A stretch of 64,000 nucleotides of DNA from Streptomyces rugosispiralis (lineage in GTDB: Bacteria; Actinomycetota; Actinomycetes; Streptomycetales; Streptomycetaceae). Below are positions 49,691 through 58,097 of the stretch, piece after piece (position 1 is the first letter of the stretch; each line of letters starts with the position of its first letter). The stretch is from the NCBI RefSeq assembly GCF_024505145.1, contig NZ_JANIAA010000012.1, forward strand, positions 145,036 through 209,035, in the 5' to 3' direction. The notes under the pieces were generated by a model. It saw nothing but the letters and a program-made list of their open reading frames with translations, ran no database searches and was not told the origin of the DNA. The position numbers were made by a program, and so were the translations under genes.

Positions 49691-49806
49691 CGCCGGAGTC
49701 TCGTATCCACGGGCCGGTAGTCCCGTATCCAGGGGCCGGTGATCGCGGGTTCAGCCCCGCGGTCACCGGCCCGTACGCGTATGCGACGCGCGCACATAAT
49801 TCGCTG

Positions 49807-49863
49807 TACGCCGTAGAGCGGCACTTGTACGGTGTAAGACTCAGCACATCGTCATACACCGTA
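49807..49863. promoter_or_regulatory. Three TetR-like half/full sites before the DHA2 transporter
   Basis: TACGCCGTA (49807-49815), TACGGTGTA (49828-49836) and TACACCGTA (49855-49863). The last two are perfect reverse complements. The element ends 24 bp before the start codon, so it could be the operator for the TetR regulator encoded downstream. Confidence 0.55.
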
Positions 49864-49886
49864 GAAGTCCCTGCCCTGGAGTCCCC

Positions 49887-51410
49887 ATGACGGTCTCGAC
49901 CGCCGACGCCGCCTCCGCGCCACCCGAGCAGTCCCCGGGCGGTCATCCCCAGCGCTGGCTGATCCTCGCCGTGATCTGCCTCGCCCAGCTCACCGTGTTG
50001 CTGGACAACACGATCCTCAATGTGGCGGTCCCCTCCCTGGCCAGGGAGATGGATGCCCGCACGGCCGACATCCAGTGGATGATCAACGCCTATTCGCTGG
50101 TCCAGTCGGGGCTGCTGCTCACCGCGGGCAGCGCCGCCGACCGCTATGGGCGGAAGAAGCTGCTGGTCGCCGGGCTCGCCCTGTTCGGCATCGGCTCGTT
50201 CGCCGCGTCGATGGCACAGGACCCCGGCCAGCTGATCGCCGCCCGCGCGGGCATGGGCATCGGCGGGGCGCTGCTGATGACCACGACGCTCGCCGTCGTG
50301 GTGCAGGTCTTCGACGCGGGCGAACGGGCCAAGGCCATCGGGCTGTGGGGTGCGGTCAGCTCCCTCGGCTTCGCCGCGGGGCCGCTGATCGGCGGCTCGC
50401 TGCTGGAGCACTTCTGGTGGGGCTCGATCTTCCTGATCAATATCCCGGTGGCGCTGCTGGGGCTGGTGGCCGTGGTCTGGATGGTGCCGGAGTCGAAGGT
50501 GCCGACCAGCGACCGCCCCGATCTGTTCGGCGCGCTGCTGTCCACGGTCGGCATGACCGGCATCGTCTTCGCGATCATCTCCGGGCCGGAACACGGCTGG
50601 ACCTCCGGCCGGGTGCTGCTGTCGGCCTTCATCGGCATCACCGTGATGACCGGATTCGCGCTGTGGGAGCGTCATATTCCGTATCCGATGCTGGACATGC
50701 ACTTCTTCCGCGACCGCCGGTTCGTGGGCGCGGTGGCGGGCGGCATCCTGGTGGCCTTCGGGATGGGCGGTTCGCTCTTCCTGCTCACCCAGCATCTGCA
50801 GTTCGTGCTCGGCTATGACGCGCTGGGCGCGGGGCTGCGCACCGCGCCGCTCGCGCTGGTGATCGTCGCGCTCAATCTCACCGGTGTCGGGGCGCGGCTG
50901 CTGCCGAAGCTCGGGACCCCGGTGACGATCGTCGGCGGGATGGCGCTGCTCGCGGCCGGTCTCGCCGCCATCGCGACGCTCGGCGCGCATGGCTATGGCG
51001 GGATGCTCTTCGGGCTGGTGGTGATGGGGGCCGGTATCGCGCTGGCGATGCCCGCGATGGCGAACGCCATCATGTCGGCCATCCCGCCGGAGAAGGCGGG
51101 GGTGGGCGCGGGGGTCAACGGCACGCTCACCGAATGCGGCAACGGGCTCGGCGTCGCCGTCCTGGGCGCCGTGCTCAACTCCCGTTTCGGCTCGCTGCTG
51201 CCCGCGGTCGCCACCGGAGCGGGCTCGCTCCCGGCCGCCCTCGCCGCGGCCCGTACCCCCGAGGACCGCGAGGCCGTCACGGACGCCTTCGCCTCGGGTG
51301 TGGAGACCAGCCAGCTGGTCGGCGCGGCGGCCGTGCTGGCGGGTGGAGTGCTGGCCGCGCTGCTGCTCAGCAGGGCCGAACGATCTTCACAGGAGGCGCA
51401 GGCGGCATAG
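49887..51410 (+). CDS. DHA2-family (14-TM) MFS drug efflux transporter
   Basis: 507 aa. Motif D1-like LTVLLDNTILNVAVPSLARE, motif A GSAADRYGRKKLLVAG, motif C G(F)AAGPLIGGSLLEHFWWGSIFLINIPVALLG. Fourteen hydrophobic segments give the EmrB/QacA layout. It uses the proton gradient to export drugs or a secondary metabolite. A TetR gene lies 82 bp downstream in the same direction, and the promoter has TetR-type sites. Confidence 0.92.
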   Translation: MTVSTADAASAPPEQSPGGHPQRWLILAVICLAQLTVLLDNTILNVAVPSLAREMDARTADIQWMINAYSLVQSGLLLTAGSAADRYGRKKLLVAGLALFGIGSFAASMAQDPGQLIAARAGMGIGGALLMTTTLAVVVQVFDAGERAKAIGLWGAVSSLGFAAGPLIGGSLLEHFWWGSIFLINIPVALLGLVAVVWMVPESKVPTSDRPDLFGALLSTVGMTGIVFAIISGPEHGWTSGRVLLSAFIGITVMTGFALWERHIPYPMLDMHFFRDRRFVGAVAGGILVAFGMGGSLFLLTQHLQFVLGYDALGAGLRTAPLALVIVALNLTGVGARLLPKLGTPVTIVGGMALLAAGLAAIATLGAHGYGGMLFGLVVMGAGIALAMPAMANAIMSAIPPEKAGVGAGVNGTLTECGNGLGVAVLGAVLNSRFGSLLPAVATGAGSLPAALAAARTPEDREAVTDAFASGVETSQLVGAAAVLAGGVLAALLLSRAERSSQEAQAA

Positions 51411-51491
51411 CATCTTCAGGTAGTGAGGTGCCGCGTGCCCGCTCCCGGGACATATGTGGCGCCAGCGCATCGGAGAAAGAGAGGCGCCGCC

Positions 51492-52274
51492 ATGGCAACC
51501 GGCAGCCGCACCGCCCGCCCGCGGTCCAGCATCTGGCTCTCCGAGCGCAAGACCACCAAGCGCAAGGGCGATCAGCAGCCCGTCGGGCTCGACCATCTGA
51601 AGATCGTCGCGGCGACGATGCGGCTGCTGGACGCCGAGGGGCTTGCGGGTTTCTCGATGCGACGGCTCGCGGCGGAGCTCGGGGTGACCGCCATGTCGGT
51701 CTACTGGTACGTGGAGACCAAGGACCATCTGCTCGAACTCGCCCTCGACGCGGCCATGGGCGAGATAGCGCTGCCCATCGAGGCCGTCGGCCCCGTCGAG
51801 GGCCTCGAGCACACCCCGGCCGAGCCGCGGGACTGGCGTGAGCAGCTGCGCCAGGTCGCCTCCGAGTACCGGGGGGCGCTGGTCCGCCACCCCTGGCTGT
51901 CCGCGCTGCTGGGGGAGTACCTCAACATCGGGCCCAACGCGGTGGTCTTCAACCACGCCTCGCTGGCCGTGATGCGCAACAGCGGACTGCCGGACGACAG
52001 GATCACCAGCGCGCTGGCCCTCGTCTACCAGTTCGTCTACGGCTTCGGCACGATCGAGGGCCGCTTCGCCGCCCGCAGCCGGGCGGCGGGAGTCACCCAG
52101 GACGAGCTGTTCCACGAGATGATGGGCACGGTCGAGGACCGTATGGAGTTCGACGAGGCGCGGAAGATCATGGAGGCTCGCGGCGGCGGCACGGTCCAGG
52201 AGATGCAGGACCGTGACTTCACCTTCGCCCTGGACCTCGCGATCGCCGGTATCGAAGCCCTGAGAGAGCGATAG
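51492..52274 (+). CDS. TetR/AcrR-family regulator
   Basis: 260 aa; start MATGSRTARPRSSIWLSERK. The N-terminal helix-turn-helix (HLKIVAATMRLLDAEGLAGFSMRRLAAELGVTAMSVYWYVETKDHL) is followed by the TetR_C-like ligand domain (WREQLRQVASEYRGALVRHPWLSALL). It most likely represses the DHA2 gene upstream, from the sites at 49807-49863, releasing on binding an exported compound. Confidence 0.88.
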   Translation: MATGSRTARPRSSIWLSERKTTKRKGDQQPVGLDHLKIVAATMRLLDAEGLAGFSMRRLAAELGVTAMSVYWYVETKDHLLELALDAAMGEIALPIEAVGPVEGLEHTPAEPRDWREQLRQVASEYRGALVRHPWLSALLGEYLNIGPNAVVFNHASLAVMRNSGLPDDRITSALALVYQFVYGFGTIEGRFAARSRAAGVTQDELFHEMMGTVEDRMEFDEARKIMEARGGGTVQEMQDRDFTFALDLAIAGIEALRER

Positions 52275-52326
52275 CGCGCGGCGCCCGGCAGGTCGGGGCC
52301 GGCGGTCGGGGCCGGCAGGCCAGGCG

Positions 52327-53178
52327 TCAGGCCGTGGGGAGCTCCTCGCCCTGCACCGCCTGTATGTCCAGCTCCACCCGCAGGGTCGTGCCGATCGCCG
52401 CGATGCCCGCCGCGACCACCTGGTTGTAGTTCATCGCGAAGTCCTCGCGACGCAGCTCGGCGACGGCCCGGAAGGCCGCCCGCACCCCGCCCCAGGGGTC
52501 GGGGCCCGTGCCCAGGTACGTCAGGTCCAGATCCACGTCCCGGACCACGCCGTGCATCGACAGCTCGCCATGGACCGTCCAGCGGTCGGCCCCGGCCGTG
52601 CTCAGATGCGTGCTGCGGTACGTCAGCTCCGGGAACTCCTCCACATTGAGGAAGTCGGGCGACTTCAGATGGCCGTCCCGCATGGCGTTTCCGGTGTCGA
52701 TGCTGGCTGCCCGCATGACGGCCTCGACGCGCGACTTCTCGATGTCCTCGGCGACCTCGATCCGCCCGCTGAACTCCGTGAACCGGCCGTGCACGCTGGA
52801 GATCCCCAGATGCTGGGCGACCGCGGCCACCGTCGAATGCGCCGGGTCGATCGTCCACGCCCCGGGCGGCGGAAGCTCCACCCCGCCCTGGCGCGCCAGC
52901 ACCACCGTGCCGACGTCGGCCCGCCCGGAGGCCGTGACGATCGCCGTGGACGCGACCGGGGCGTAGCCGACCGCGGTGGCGATGATCGTGTACGCCCCCG
53001 GTGGCAGCGGCTCGTCGGTCCGTACGGCGCCGTCCGTGTCGGCCTGCGCACGCAGCACCTGGGCGCCCGTCATATCGGTGACGGTCAGCACCGCGTGCTG
53101 GACCGCCCAGCCGTCACGGGTGTGGATCCGGGCCCGCAGTCCCGCTCCCCCGCCTGCTCCTGCTCCTGTGGTCGTCAT
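52327..53178 (-). CDS. YceI-like protein with N-terminal carboxypeptidase-regulatory-like domain
   Basis: 283 aa; start MTTTGAGAGGGAGLRARIHTRD preferred over an upstream frame full of simple repeats. Residues 12-95 are a beta-sandwich of the CarboxypepD_reg type (AVLTVTDMTGAQVLRAQADTDG, PPGAYTIIATAVGYAP). From about 107 a YceI lipocalin-like domain follows (GAWTIDPAHSTVAAVAQHLGISSVHGRF, FPELTYRSTHLS, VVRDVDLDLTYLG), which binds isoprenoid or other lipids. No signal peptide is visible, so it is cytoplasmic or non-classically exported. Third gene of the MarR-MFS-YceI set, sharing its extra domain with the transporter. Confidence 0.83.
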   Translation of the reverse strand: MTTTGAGAGGGAGLRARIHTRDGWAVQHAVLTVTDMTGAQVLRAQADTDGAVRTDEPLPPGAYTIIATAVGYAPVASTAIVTASGRADVGTVVLARQGGVELPPPGAWTIDPAHSTVAAVAQHLGISSVHGRFTEFSGRIEVAEDIEKSRVEAVMRAASIDTGNAMRDGHLKSPDFLNVEEFPELTYRSTHLSTAGADRWTVHGELSMHGVVRDVDLDLTYLGTGPDPWGGVRAAFRAVAELRREDFAMNYNQVVAAGIAAIGTTLRVELDIQAVQGEELPTA

Positions 53179-53269
53179 GCCGCGTTTCGCTCCCGCTCGG
53201 GTGTCGCCGTGTTGCTCGTCTTGCTCGGCGTGTCGCTCGTGCCGCTCATGTCGCCCGGCGCGCTGGTCG

Positions 53270-53360
53270 TGCGCGCCGTGCTGTCGTGCTGGTGGTACTC
53301 GCCGTGCTGGTCGTTCTCGTCGTGCTGGTGGTACTTGTCGTGCTGGTGGTACTCGTCGGG
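53270..53360. repeat. 15-bp tandem repeat GTGCTGGTGGTACTC
   Basis: About five degenerate copies lie between the YceI and transporter genes (53179-53515). A His/Gln-rich antisense frame here is a by-product of the repeat. Confidence 0.75.
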
Positions 53361-53515
53361 TCTGTGCACCGGATCCGGGCGGCGGCGTCAGGCCGTCCCC
53401 TGCCTTCACTACACCGCCGCCGGGATCCGGGTTCCGGGTCCGGCCGAGAAATCCGCCGCCCGGGCCGGGCCCGGGGCGCGTCTCCGCTCTTGCGCGCCCC
53501 GGGCCCGGGGTTCCG

Positions 53516-56155
53516 TCACTCGCCCGGGTGGGCGAGCTCCACGTCGTGGCCGTCGACGCCGGGCCCGGAGACCGTCAGCGCCCCCGCGACCGGCGGGTAG
53601 CCGCTCGCGATGACCGTGTAGTCGCCCGCGTCCAGGTCGGTGAAGGCGTACGCGCCGTCCTCACCGGTGGTGGAGGTGGCGACCACGTTCCCGGCCGCGT
53701 CCACGAGGGTGACCCGCGCGTCGGGCAGCGGCCGCCGGTCGGCACCGGCCCGGACTATGCCCTGCACCCGGGCACCGGCCTGCAGTGCTATCTCCACCCG
53801 GGTCAGCCCCTGGGCCCCCACCTCGACGGGCAGGGCCGCGGGCCGGTAGCCCGGCGCGTTCACCGCGACCGTGAAGGTCCCGGAGACCAGCTCCTCGAAG
53901 CCGAAGTCGCCCTGCTCACCGGTCTTCCCGGTGGCCAGCACCTCACCGCGGACATCGGTGACCACGACCATCGCCGCGTCCACCGGCCGGCCGTCGGCGG
54001 CACCGCGCACGGTGCCCACCAGACCGCTGGTGGCCGCCAGGACGATGTCGAAGCCGAGCGGCTCGTCCCCGACCACGACCGTGGACGCCTGCGGCTGGTG
54101 GCCGTCGGCCGCCGCGATCAGGACGTACGAGCCGGAGCCCGGCGCGTCCAGGGCGTACGAGCCGTCGGGGTGCGCCACCGAACGGCCCAGCTGCCGCCCG
54201 GCGAGCGAGATCAGCGTCACCGCGGCGCGGGCGACGGGGCCGCCCTCCGCGTTCCGCACGAAGCCGTGCACACCCTGCCGGGGCTGACGGTCCGCACCGT
54301 CGCCCCCGGCGGAGGCGAAGGCCGTGAGGCGCTGCGGAGCGGCGACCGTCTGCGGGGCGGTGGCCGCGAGGGCACCGTCGGCGTCCGGCTCGTGCACCTC
54401 GGTGGCCGGGGCGCCCACGAGCGCGGGCTCGAGGTCGGCGATCTGCCCGGTGGCGGCCGTGGTCGCCATCGCGTCGGCCGGGACCGCGTCGGTGGTGGGG
54501 GCATCCGAGCCGGCCGCGGCGGCCTGCTGGGAGCCGGAGTTGGTCTTCAGAGCGACCTCCTTGATGAACAGGGTCAGCAGGAAGGCGAGGAACGCGGCCG
54601 GGGCGGCGAAGAGGAAGACGTCCGCGACACCATGCCCGTAGGCGCTCTCCATGATCGTGCGCAGCGGATCGGGCAGCGCACGCACGTTGGGGATGCCACC
54701 GCCGCCGGTGCCGCCGTGGCCCAGCGCGGCGCCCTTGGGGCCGAGTTCGGCCAGGCCGTCCTTGACGTAGTGGGTGACCCGGTTGGCGAGCACCGCGCCG
54801 AGCGCCGAGACGCCGACCGCACCGCCCAGGGAGCGGAAGAAGGTGACGACGGAACTGGCCGCGCCGAGGTCCTGCGGGGCCACCTGGTTCTGGGTGGCCA
54901 GCACCAGGTTCTGCATCATCATGCCGATGCCGAGGCCCATGAGCGCCATGTAGATCGCCATGTGCCAGTACGGGGTGTCGTACCGGATGGTGCCCAGCAG
55001 ACCGAGGCCCGCCGTCACCAGCACACCGCCGCTGACCAGCCATGCCTTCCAACGACCGGTCTTGGTGATGATCTGACCGGAGATGGTCGACGAGATAAAC
55101 AGGCCGCCGATCATCGGGATGGTCATGACGCCGGACATGGTGGGCGACTTACCGCGCGCCAGCTGGAAGTACTGGCTGAAGAAGACGGTTCCGGCGAACA
55201 TCGCGATACCGACGAAGAGCGACGCCAGCGACGCGAGGGTGATCGTCTTGTTGCGGAACAGCCGCAGCGGGATGATCGGTTCGCTCGCCTTGGACTCGAT
55301 CAGCAGGAAGAGCAGACCGAGCGCGATCGAACCGCCGACCATCGCGTAGGTCTGCCACGAGATCCAGTCGTACTTGTCGCCCGCGAAGGTCACCCAGATC
55401 AGCAGCAGCGAGACCGCGGCGCTGATGAAGAAGGCGCCGCCCCAGTCGACCTTGACGTCCCGCTTCACCACCGGGAGCTTCAGGGTCTTCTGGAGGACGA
55501 TCAGCGCGACGACGGCGAACGGCACGCCGACGTAGAAGCACCAGCGCCAGCCCAGCCAGGCCGTGTCGGTGATCACGCCGCCCAGCAGCGGACCGCCGAC
55601 GGTCGCGACGGCGAAGGTCGCGCCGAGGTAGCCGCTGTACCGGCCGCGCTCCCGGGGGGAGATCATCGCGGCCATGACGATCTGAGCGAGGGCGGAGAGA
55701 CCGCCGACGCCGATGCCCTGCACCACGCGGCAGGCGATCAGCATGCCGGTGCTCTGCGACAGACCGGCCACCACGGAGCCGGCGACGTAGATCACCAGGG
55801 CTATCTGGACCAGCAGCTTCTTGCTGAAGAGGTCGGCGAGCTTGCCCCACAGCGGCGTGGTGGCCGTCATGGCCAGCAGGGTGGCGGTGACGACCCAGGT
55901 GTAGGAGGACTGGCTGCCGTTGAGGTCGGCGATGATCTTGGGCAGCGCGGCGGAGACGATCGTCGACGACAGGATCGCGACGAACATCCCCAGCAGCAGC
56001 CCGGAGAGCGCCTCCATGATCTGCCGGTGGGTCATCGGCGCCGAGGAATCCGCGGTGTGGCCGTGCTGGCCTCTGTGGCCTCCTCCGCCGTGCTTGGCAT
56101 GGGCGGGGTGCCCCGCGGGTCCCCGCACACCGCCGTCCGGTGTGGTCGTTGCCAT
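53516..56155 (-). CDS. DHA2 MFS efflux transporter with three C-terminal carboxypeptidase-regulatory-like repeats
   Basis: 879 aa. A His/Gly-rich N-tail (HAKHGGGGHRGQHGH) leads to a 14-TM MFS domain (about 45-540: LSSTIVSAALPKIIADL, GKLADLFSKKLLVQ, GLGIGMMMQNLVLATQN). A linker follows, then three ~80-residue beta-sandwich repeats (about 630-710, 715-795, 800-879; e.g. GSYALDAPGSGSYVLIAAADGHQPQ, GDFGFEELVSGTFTVAVNAPGYRPA, GAYAFTDLDAGDYTVIASGY). The repeats would sit on one membrane face and may present or bind substrate. It is 8 bp after the MarR gene, hence one operon. Confidence 0.88.
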   Translation of the reverse strand: MATTTPDGGVRGPAGHPAHAKHGGGGHRGQHGHTADSSAPMTHRQIMEALSGLLLGMFVAILSSTIVSAALPKIIADLNGSQSSYTWVVTATLLAMTATTPLWGKLADLFSKKLLVQIALVIYVAGSVVAGLSQSTGMLIACRVVQGIGVGGLSALAQIVMAAMISPRERGRYSGYLGATFAVATVGGPLLGGVITDTAWLGWRWCFYVGVPFAVVALIVLQKTLKLPVVKRDVKVDWGGAFFISAAVSLLLIWVTFAGDKYDWISWQTYAMVGGSIALGLLFLLIESKASEPIIPLRLFRNKTITLASLASLFVGIAMFAGTVFFSQYFQLARGKSPTMSGVMTIPMIGGLFISSTISGQIITKTGRWKAWLVSGGVLVTAGLGLLGTIRYDTPYWHMAIYMALMGLGIGMMMQNLVLATQNQVAPQDLGAASSVVTFFRSLGGAVGVSALGAVLANRVTHYVKDGLAELGPKGAALGHGGTGGGGIPNVRALPDPLRTIMESAYGHGVADVFLFAAPAAFLAFLLTLFIKEVALKTNSGSQQAAAAGSDAPTTDAVPADAMATTAATGQIADLEPALVGAPATEVHEPDADGALAATAPQTVAAPQRLTAFASAGGDGADRQPRQGVHGFVRNAEGGPVARAAVTLISLAGRQLGRSVAHPDGSYALDAPGSGSYVLIAAADGHQPQASTVVVGDEPLGFDIVLAATSGLVGTVRGAADGRPVDAAMVVVTDVRGEVLATGKTGEQGDFGFEELVSGTFTVAVNAPGYRPAALPVEVGAQGLTRVEIALQAGARVQGIVRAGADRRPLPDARVTLVDAAGNVVATSTTGEDGAYAFTDLDAGDYTVIASGYPPVAGALTVSGPGVDGHDVELAHPGE

Positions 56156-56163
56156 GAAGTTCC

Positions 56164-56652
56164 TTAACGTTGCGAAGGTGTACGGGTGATGCTGGTCTCG
56201 GCCTGGTGCGGCAGAGCCCGGGAACGGGTGTCCCCGAAACTCGACCGCAACCGGGCGAGAAGTTCATTGAGGCGGTCGACGTCCTCGTCCGACCAGTCGC
56301 TCAGACAACTGGCGAGCGCCTCCGTGTAGCGCTCGGAGACCTGACCGAGCAGCGCTCGACCGCTGGGGTTGATGCTCAGCAGCCGCGACCGCCGGTCGAG
56401 CGGGTCGGGCTTGCGGTCCACCCAGCCGCGGTTCGCGACGTGTGCCACATGCCGGCTGGTCACCGACATGTCGATGTCGAGCAGCTCGGCGAGCCTGCTC
56501 ATGCGCATCTCGCCGTAGCGGTCGAGGAGCATGAGGACGACGGCGGAGCCGGACGGGCAGTCGGTCGGCAGGACGCGCCCGAGCCCGCGCTTGACGGTGC
56601 CGATGGCGCTGAGCTGTCGGGCCAGCTCCTCATAGTGGCGCTGCGTGGCCAC
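56164..56652 (-). CDS. MarR-family regulator
   Basis: About 162 aa from GTG 56652 (a TTG at 56676 is possible). Winged helix: SAVVLMLLDRYGEMRMSRLAELLDIDMSVTSRHVAHVANRGWVDRKPDPLDRRSRLLSI, with DRR in the wing as in other MarR proteins. It probably represses its own operon with the efflux and YceI genes by binding the GTTGC-N5-GCAAC sites upstream, and responds to exported toxic compounds. Confidence 0.9.
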   Translation of the reverse strand: MATQRHYEELARQLSAIGTVKRGLGRVLPTDCPSGSAVVLMLLDRYGEMRMSRLAELLDIDMSVTSRHVAHVANRGWVDRKPDPLDRRSRLLSINPSGRALLGQVSERYTEALASCLSDWSDEDVDRLNELLARLRSSFGDTRSRALPHQAETSITRTPSQR

Positions 56653-56685
56653 GGCACCCCCAATGGGATTGATCAAGAATGGTCA

Positions 56686-56729
56686 GTTGCTTAAGGCAAC
56701 CATAGAAGAAGTTAGTTGCTACAGGCAAA
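56686..56729. promoter_or_regulatory. Two MarR-type operators
   Basis: GTTGCTTAAGGCAAC (56686-56700, perfect 5-bp arms) and GTTGCTACAGGCAAA (56715-56729, 4-bp arms) are 29 bp apart, just upstream of the MarR gene. Confidence 0.65.
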
Positions 56730-56864
56730 TGAAGGGGTGGTCTGGGCGGTAAATTGCCGTTAAAGACTCGTCCTGTAGTCGGTCAAGCGGGGCGGCTGAG
56801 GTGTGCGGGGCTGCTGAGACCCGGGGGTGTCCCGGAATCCGCTCGTTCGCTAGGGTCGGGGCTC

Positions 56865-57065
56865 ATGGCGAACAACCCCCAGAGCCCCAACGGGAACCAG
56901 GACCCGGCCGGCTCCACTCAGATGTTCCGCGCCTTCGTCGACGAGGGCACTCGGCAGCCTCAGACGTCCACCGCACCGGGCGGCGGTTCGCGCGTCGGAC
57001 TGATCGTCGGTGTGGTCGCGGCGGTCGTGATCGTCGCGGCGGTGGCCTGGCTGGCGCTGGGCTGA
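56865..57065 (+). CDS. Small single-span membrane protein
   Basis: 66 aa: an Asn/Pro/Gln-rich N-terminus (MANNPQSPNGNQDPAGSTQMFRAFVDEG), a Gly/Ser hinge, and one C-terminal membrane helix (VGLIVGVVAAVVIVAAVAWLAL). Tail-anchor-like topology. The conserved-looking start supports a genuine small Streptomyces protein of unknown role. GGGG precedes the ATG. Confidence 0.65.
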   Translation: MANNPQSPNGNQDPAGSTQMFRAFVDEGTRQPQTSTAPGGGSRVGLIVGVVAAVVIVAAVAWLALG

Positions 57066-57079
57066 GCCGCTAAGCCCTG

Positions 57080-57175
57080 ACGCTCACCGCGGGGGTCCGA
57101 GCTCCCGCGGTGACGCTGAGCTCCCGCGGGGGTCCTGAGTTCCCGCGGGGGTGCTGAGCTCCCGCGCCCCTTACG
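57080..57175. repeat. Degenerate ~24-bp tandem repeat GAGCTCCCGCGGGGGT
   Basis: Four imperfect copies of (C)TGAG(C/T)TCCCGCGGGGGT lie between convergent genes. Confidence 0.6.
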
Positions 57176-57190
57176 GCTGCCGGACCGGCC

Positions 57191-58030
57191 TTACGGCTTC
57201 CAGCTGACCGAGACGTCCTGTGTCTCGATATGCATGCCCAGCGGCACCCGCCAGTCGTCCACGCACACCGTCCAGGTCTTGTCCTTCTTCTGGCCCGCGC
57301 CGATCGGCGCGGGCAGCTCTTCCTTGGACTCCAGCGTGGCCCAGTCGATGCCGAGCGCGTCGATCACATGCGTCCCGAAGGTGACGGTGCCCGAGGCGAC
57401 CGGCGCTCCTCCGGTGTTCCGGAACTCGACCTTCACCTTCTCGCACCAGCGCTCATCGGCCGCCGTGCGCTCCGGCTTGCCGACCTTCAGGGCGGCCGGT
57501 CCGGTGGGCGTGGGGGTGCCGGAGGGGTCCGAGGAGCCCGGGTCCGGGCTGGAGGGCGAGGGCTCGCCGGGTCCGTCGCCGCCTTTGGGCCCGTCGCCGC
57601 CCTTGGGGTCGTCGTCCGTACGTCCCGGGGCCCCGGAGCCGCTCCTCCCGCCGCCCGGACCGTCCGAGCCGTCCGTGCGGCCGGGGGCCTTCGCGGAGGC
57701 CGAGGGTGCCCGCGAGGCCGGTCCGTCCGCTCTGCCGTCCGTGGTGGCGGTGGGTCCGGCCGCGCCCCCATCGCGCTGCCCGTCCGTATCGCCCTTACCG
57801 CCGCGATTGTTGTCCGTGCCGTCCTCGTCCAGGGGCACCAGGTCGACGCCGCCCTTGGGCGGCACGGCGTTCGCGGTCCGCCCGCCGTCGGGCCCGGCCG
57901 CCCCGGCGGCCACGTAGCCGTCGCCGCCACCGCCGCAGCCGCTGAGGAGTGCCCCCAGGCACAGCGCGGCCGCCGAGGAGGCGATCGCCGTGCCTCGGCG
58001 GCCCGTTGTCCGGCTCCATGCGTATCGCAT
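57191..58030 (-). CDS. Lipoprotein with disordered linker and DUF4352-like domain
   Basis: 279 aa. Lipobox LGALLSGC (Cys about 32) after MRYAWSRTTGRRGTAIASSAAAL. A long Gly/Asp/Pro/Ser-rich linker (about 35-175) connects to a small beta-domain (LKVGKPERTAADERWCEKVKVEFRNTGGAPVASGTVTFG, with a Cys pair WCEK and WTVCVDDW). Possibly a ligand-binding or cell-wall-reaching sensor lipoprotein; unknown function. It lies downstream of the sigma-factor genes but with its own 67-bp spacing. Confidence 0.7.
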   Translation of the reverse strand: MRYAWSRTTGRRGTAIASSAAALCLGALLSGCGGGGDGYVAAGAAGPDGGRTANAVPPKGGVDLVPLDEDGTDNNRGGKGDTDGQRDGGAAGPTATTDGRADGPASRAPSASAKAPGRTDGSDGPGGGRSGSGAPGRTDDDPKGGDGPKGGDGPGEPSPSSPDPGSSDPSGTPTPTGPAALKVGKPERTAADERWCEKVKVEFRNTGGAPVASGTVTFGTHVIDALGIDWATLESKEELPAPIGAGQKKDKTWTVCVDDWRVPLGMHIETQDVSVSWKP

Positions 58031-58097
58031 CGAGCCAGTGTGGCTGACGGTCCGTCAGGTGTACAGGGATCCGGCAGGGGGACCCACCGGTGACGGC

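Noticed and set aside
49620..50990. Minus-strand frame opposite the DHA2 transporter
   Set aside because: Shadow of the transporter; Gly/Arg/Asp/His-rich with no motif.
53175..53369. His/Gln/Asp-rich 64-aa protein
   Set aside because: Entirely produced by 15-bp repeats between two genes; no independent support for translation.
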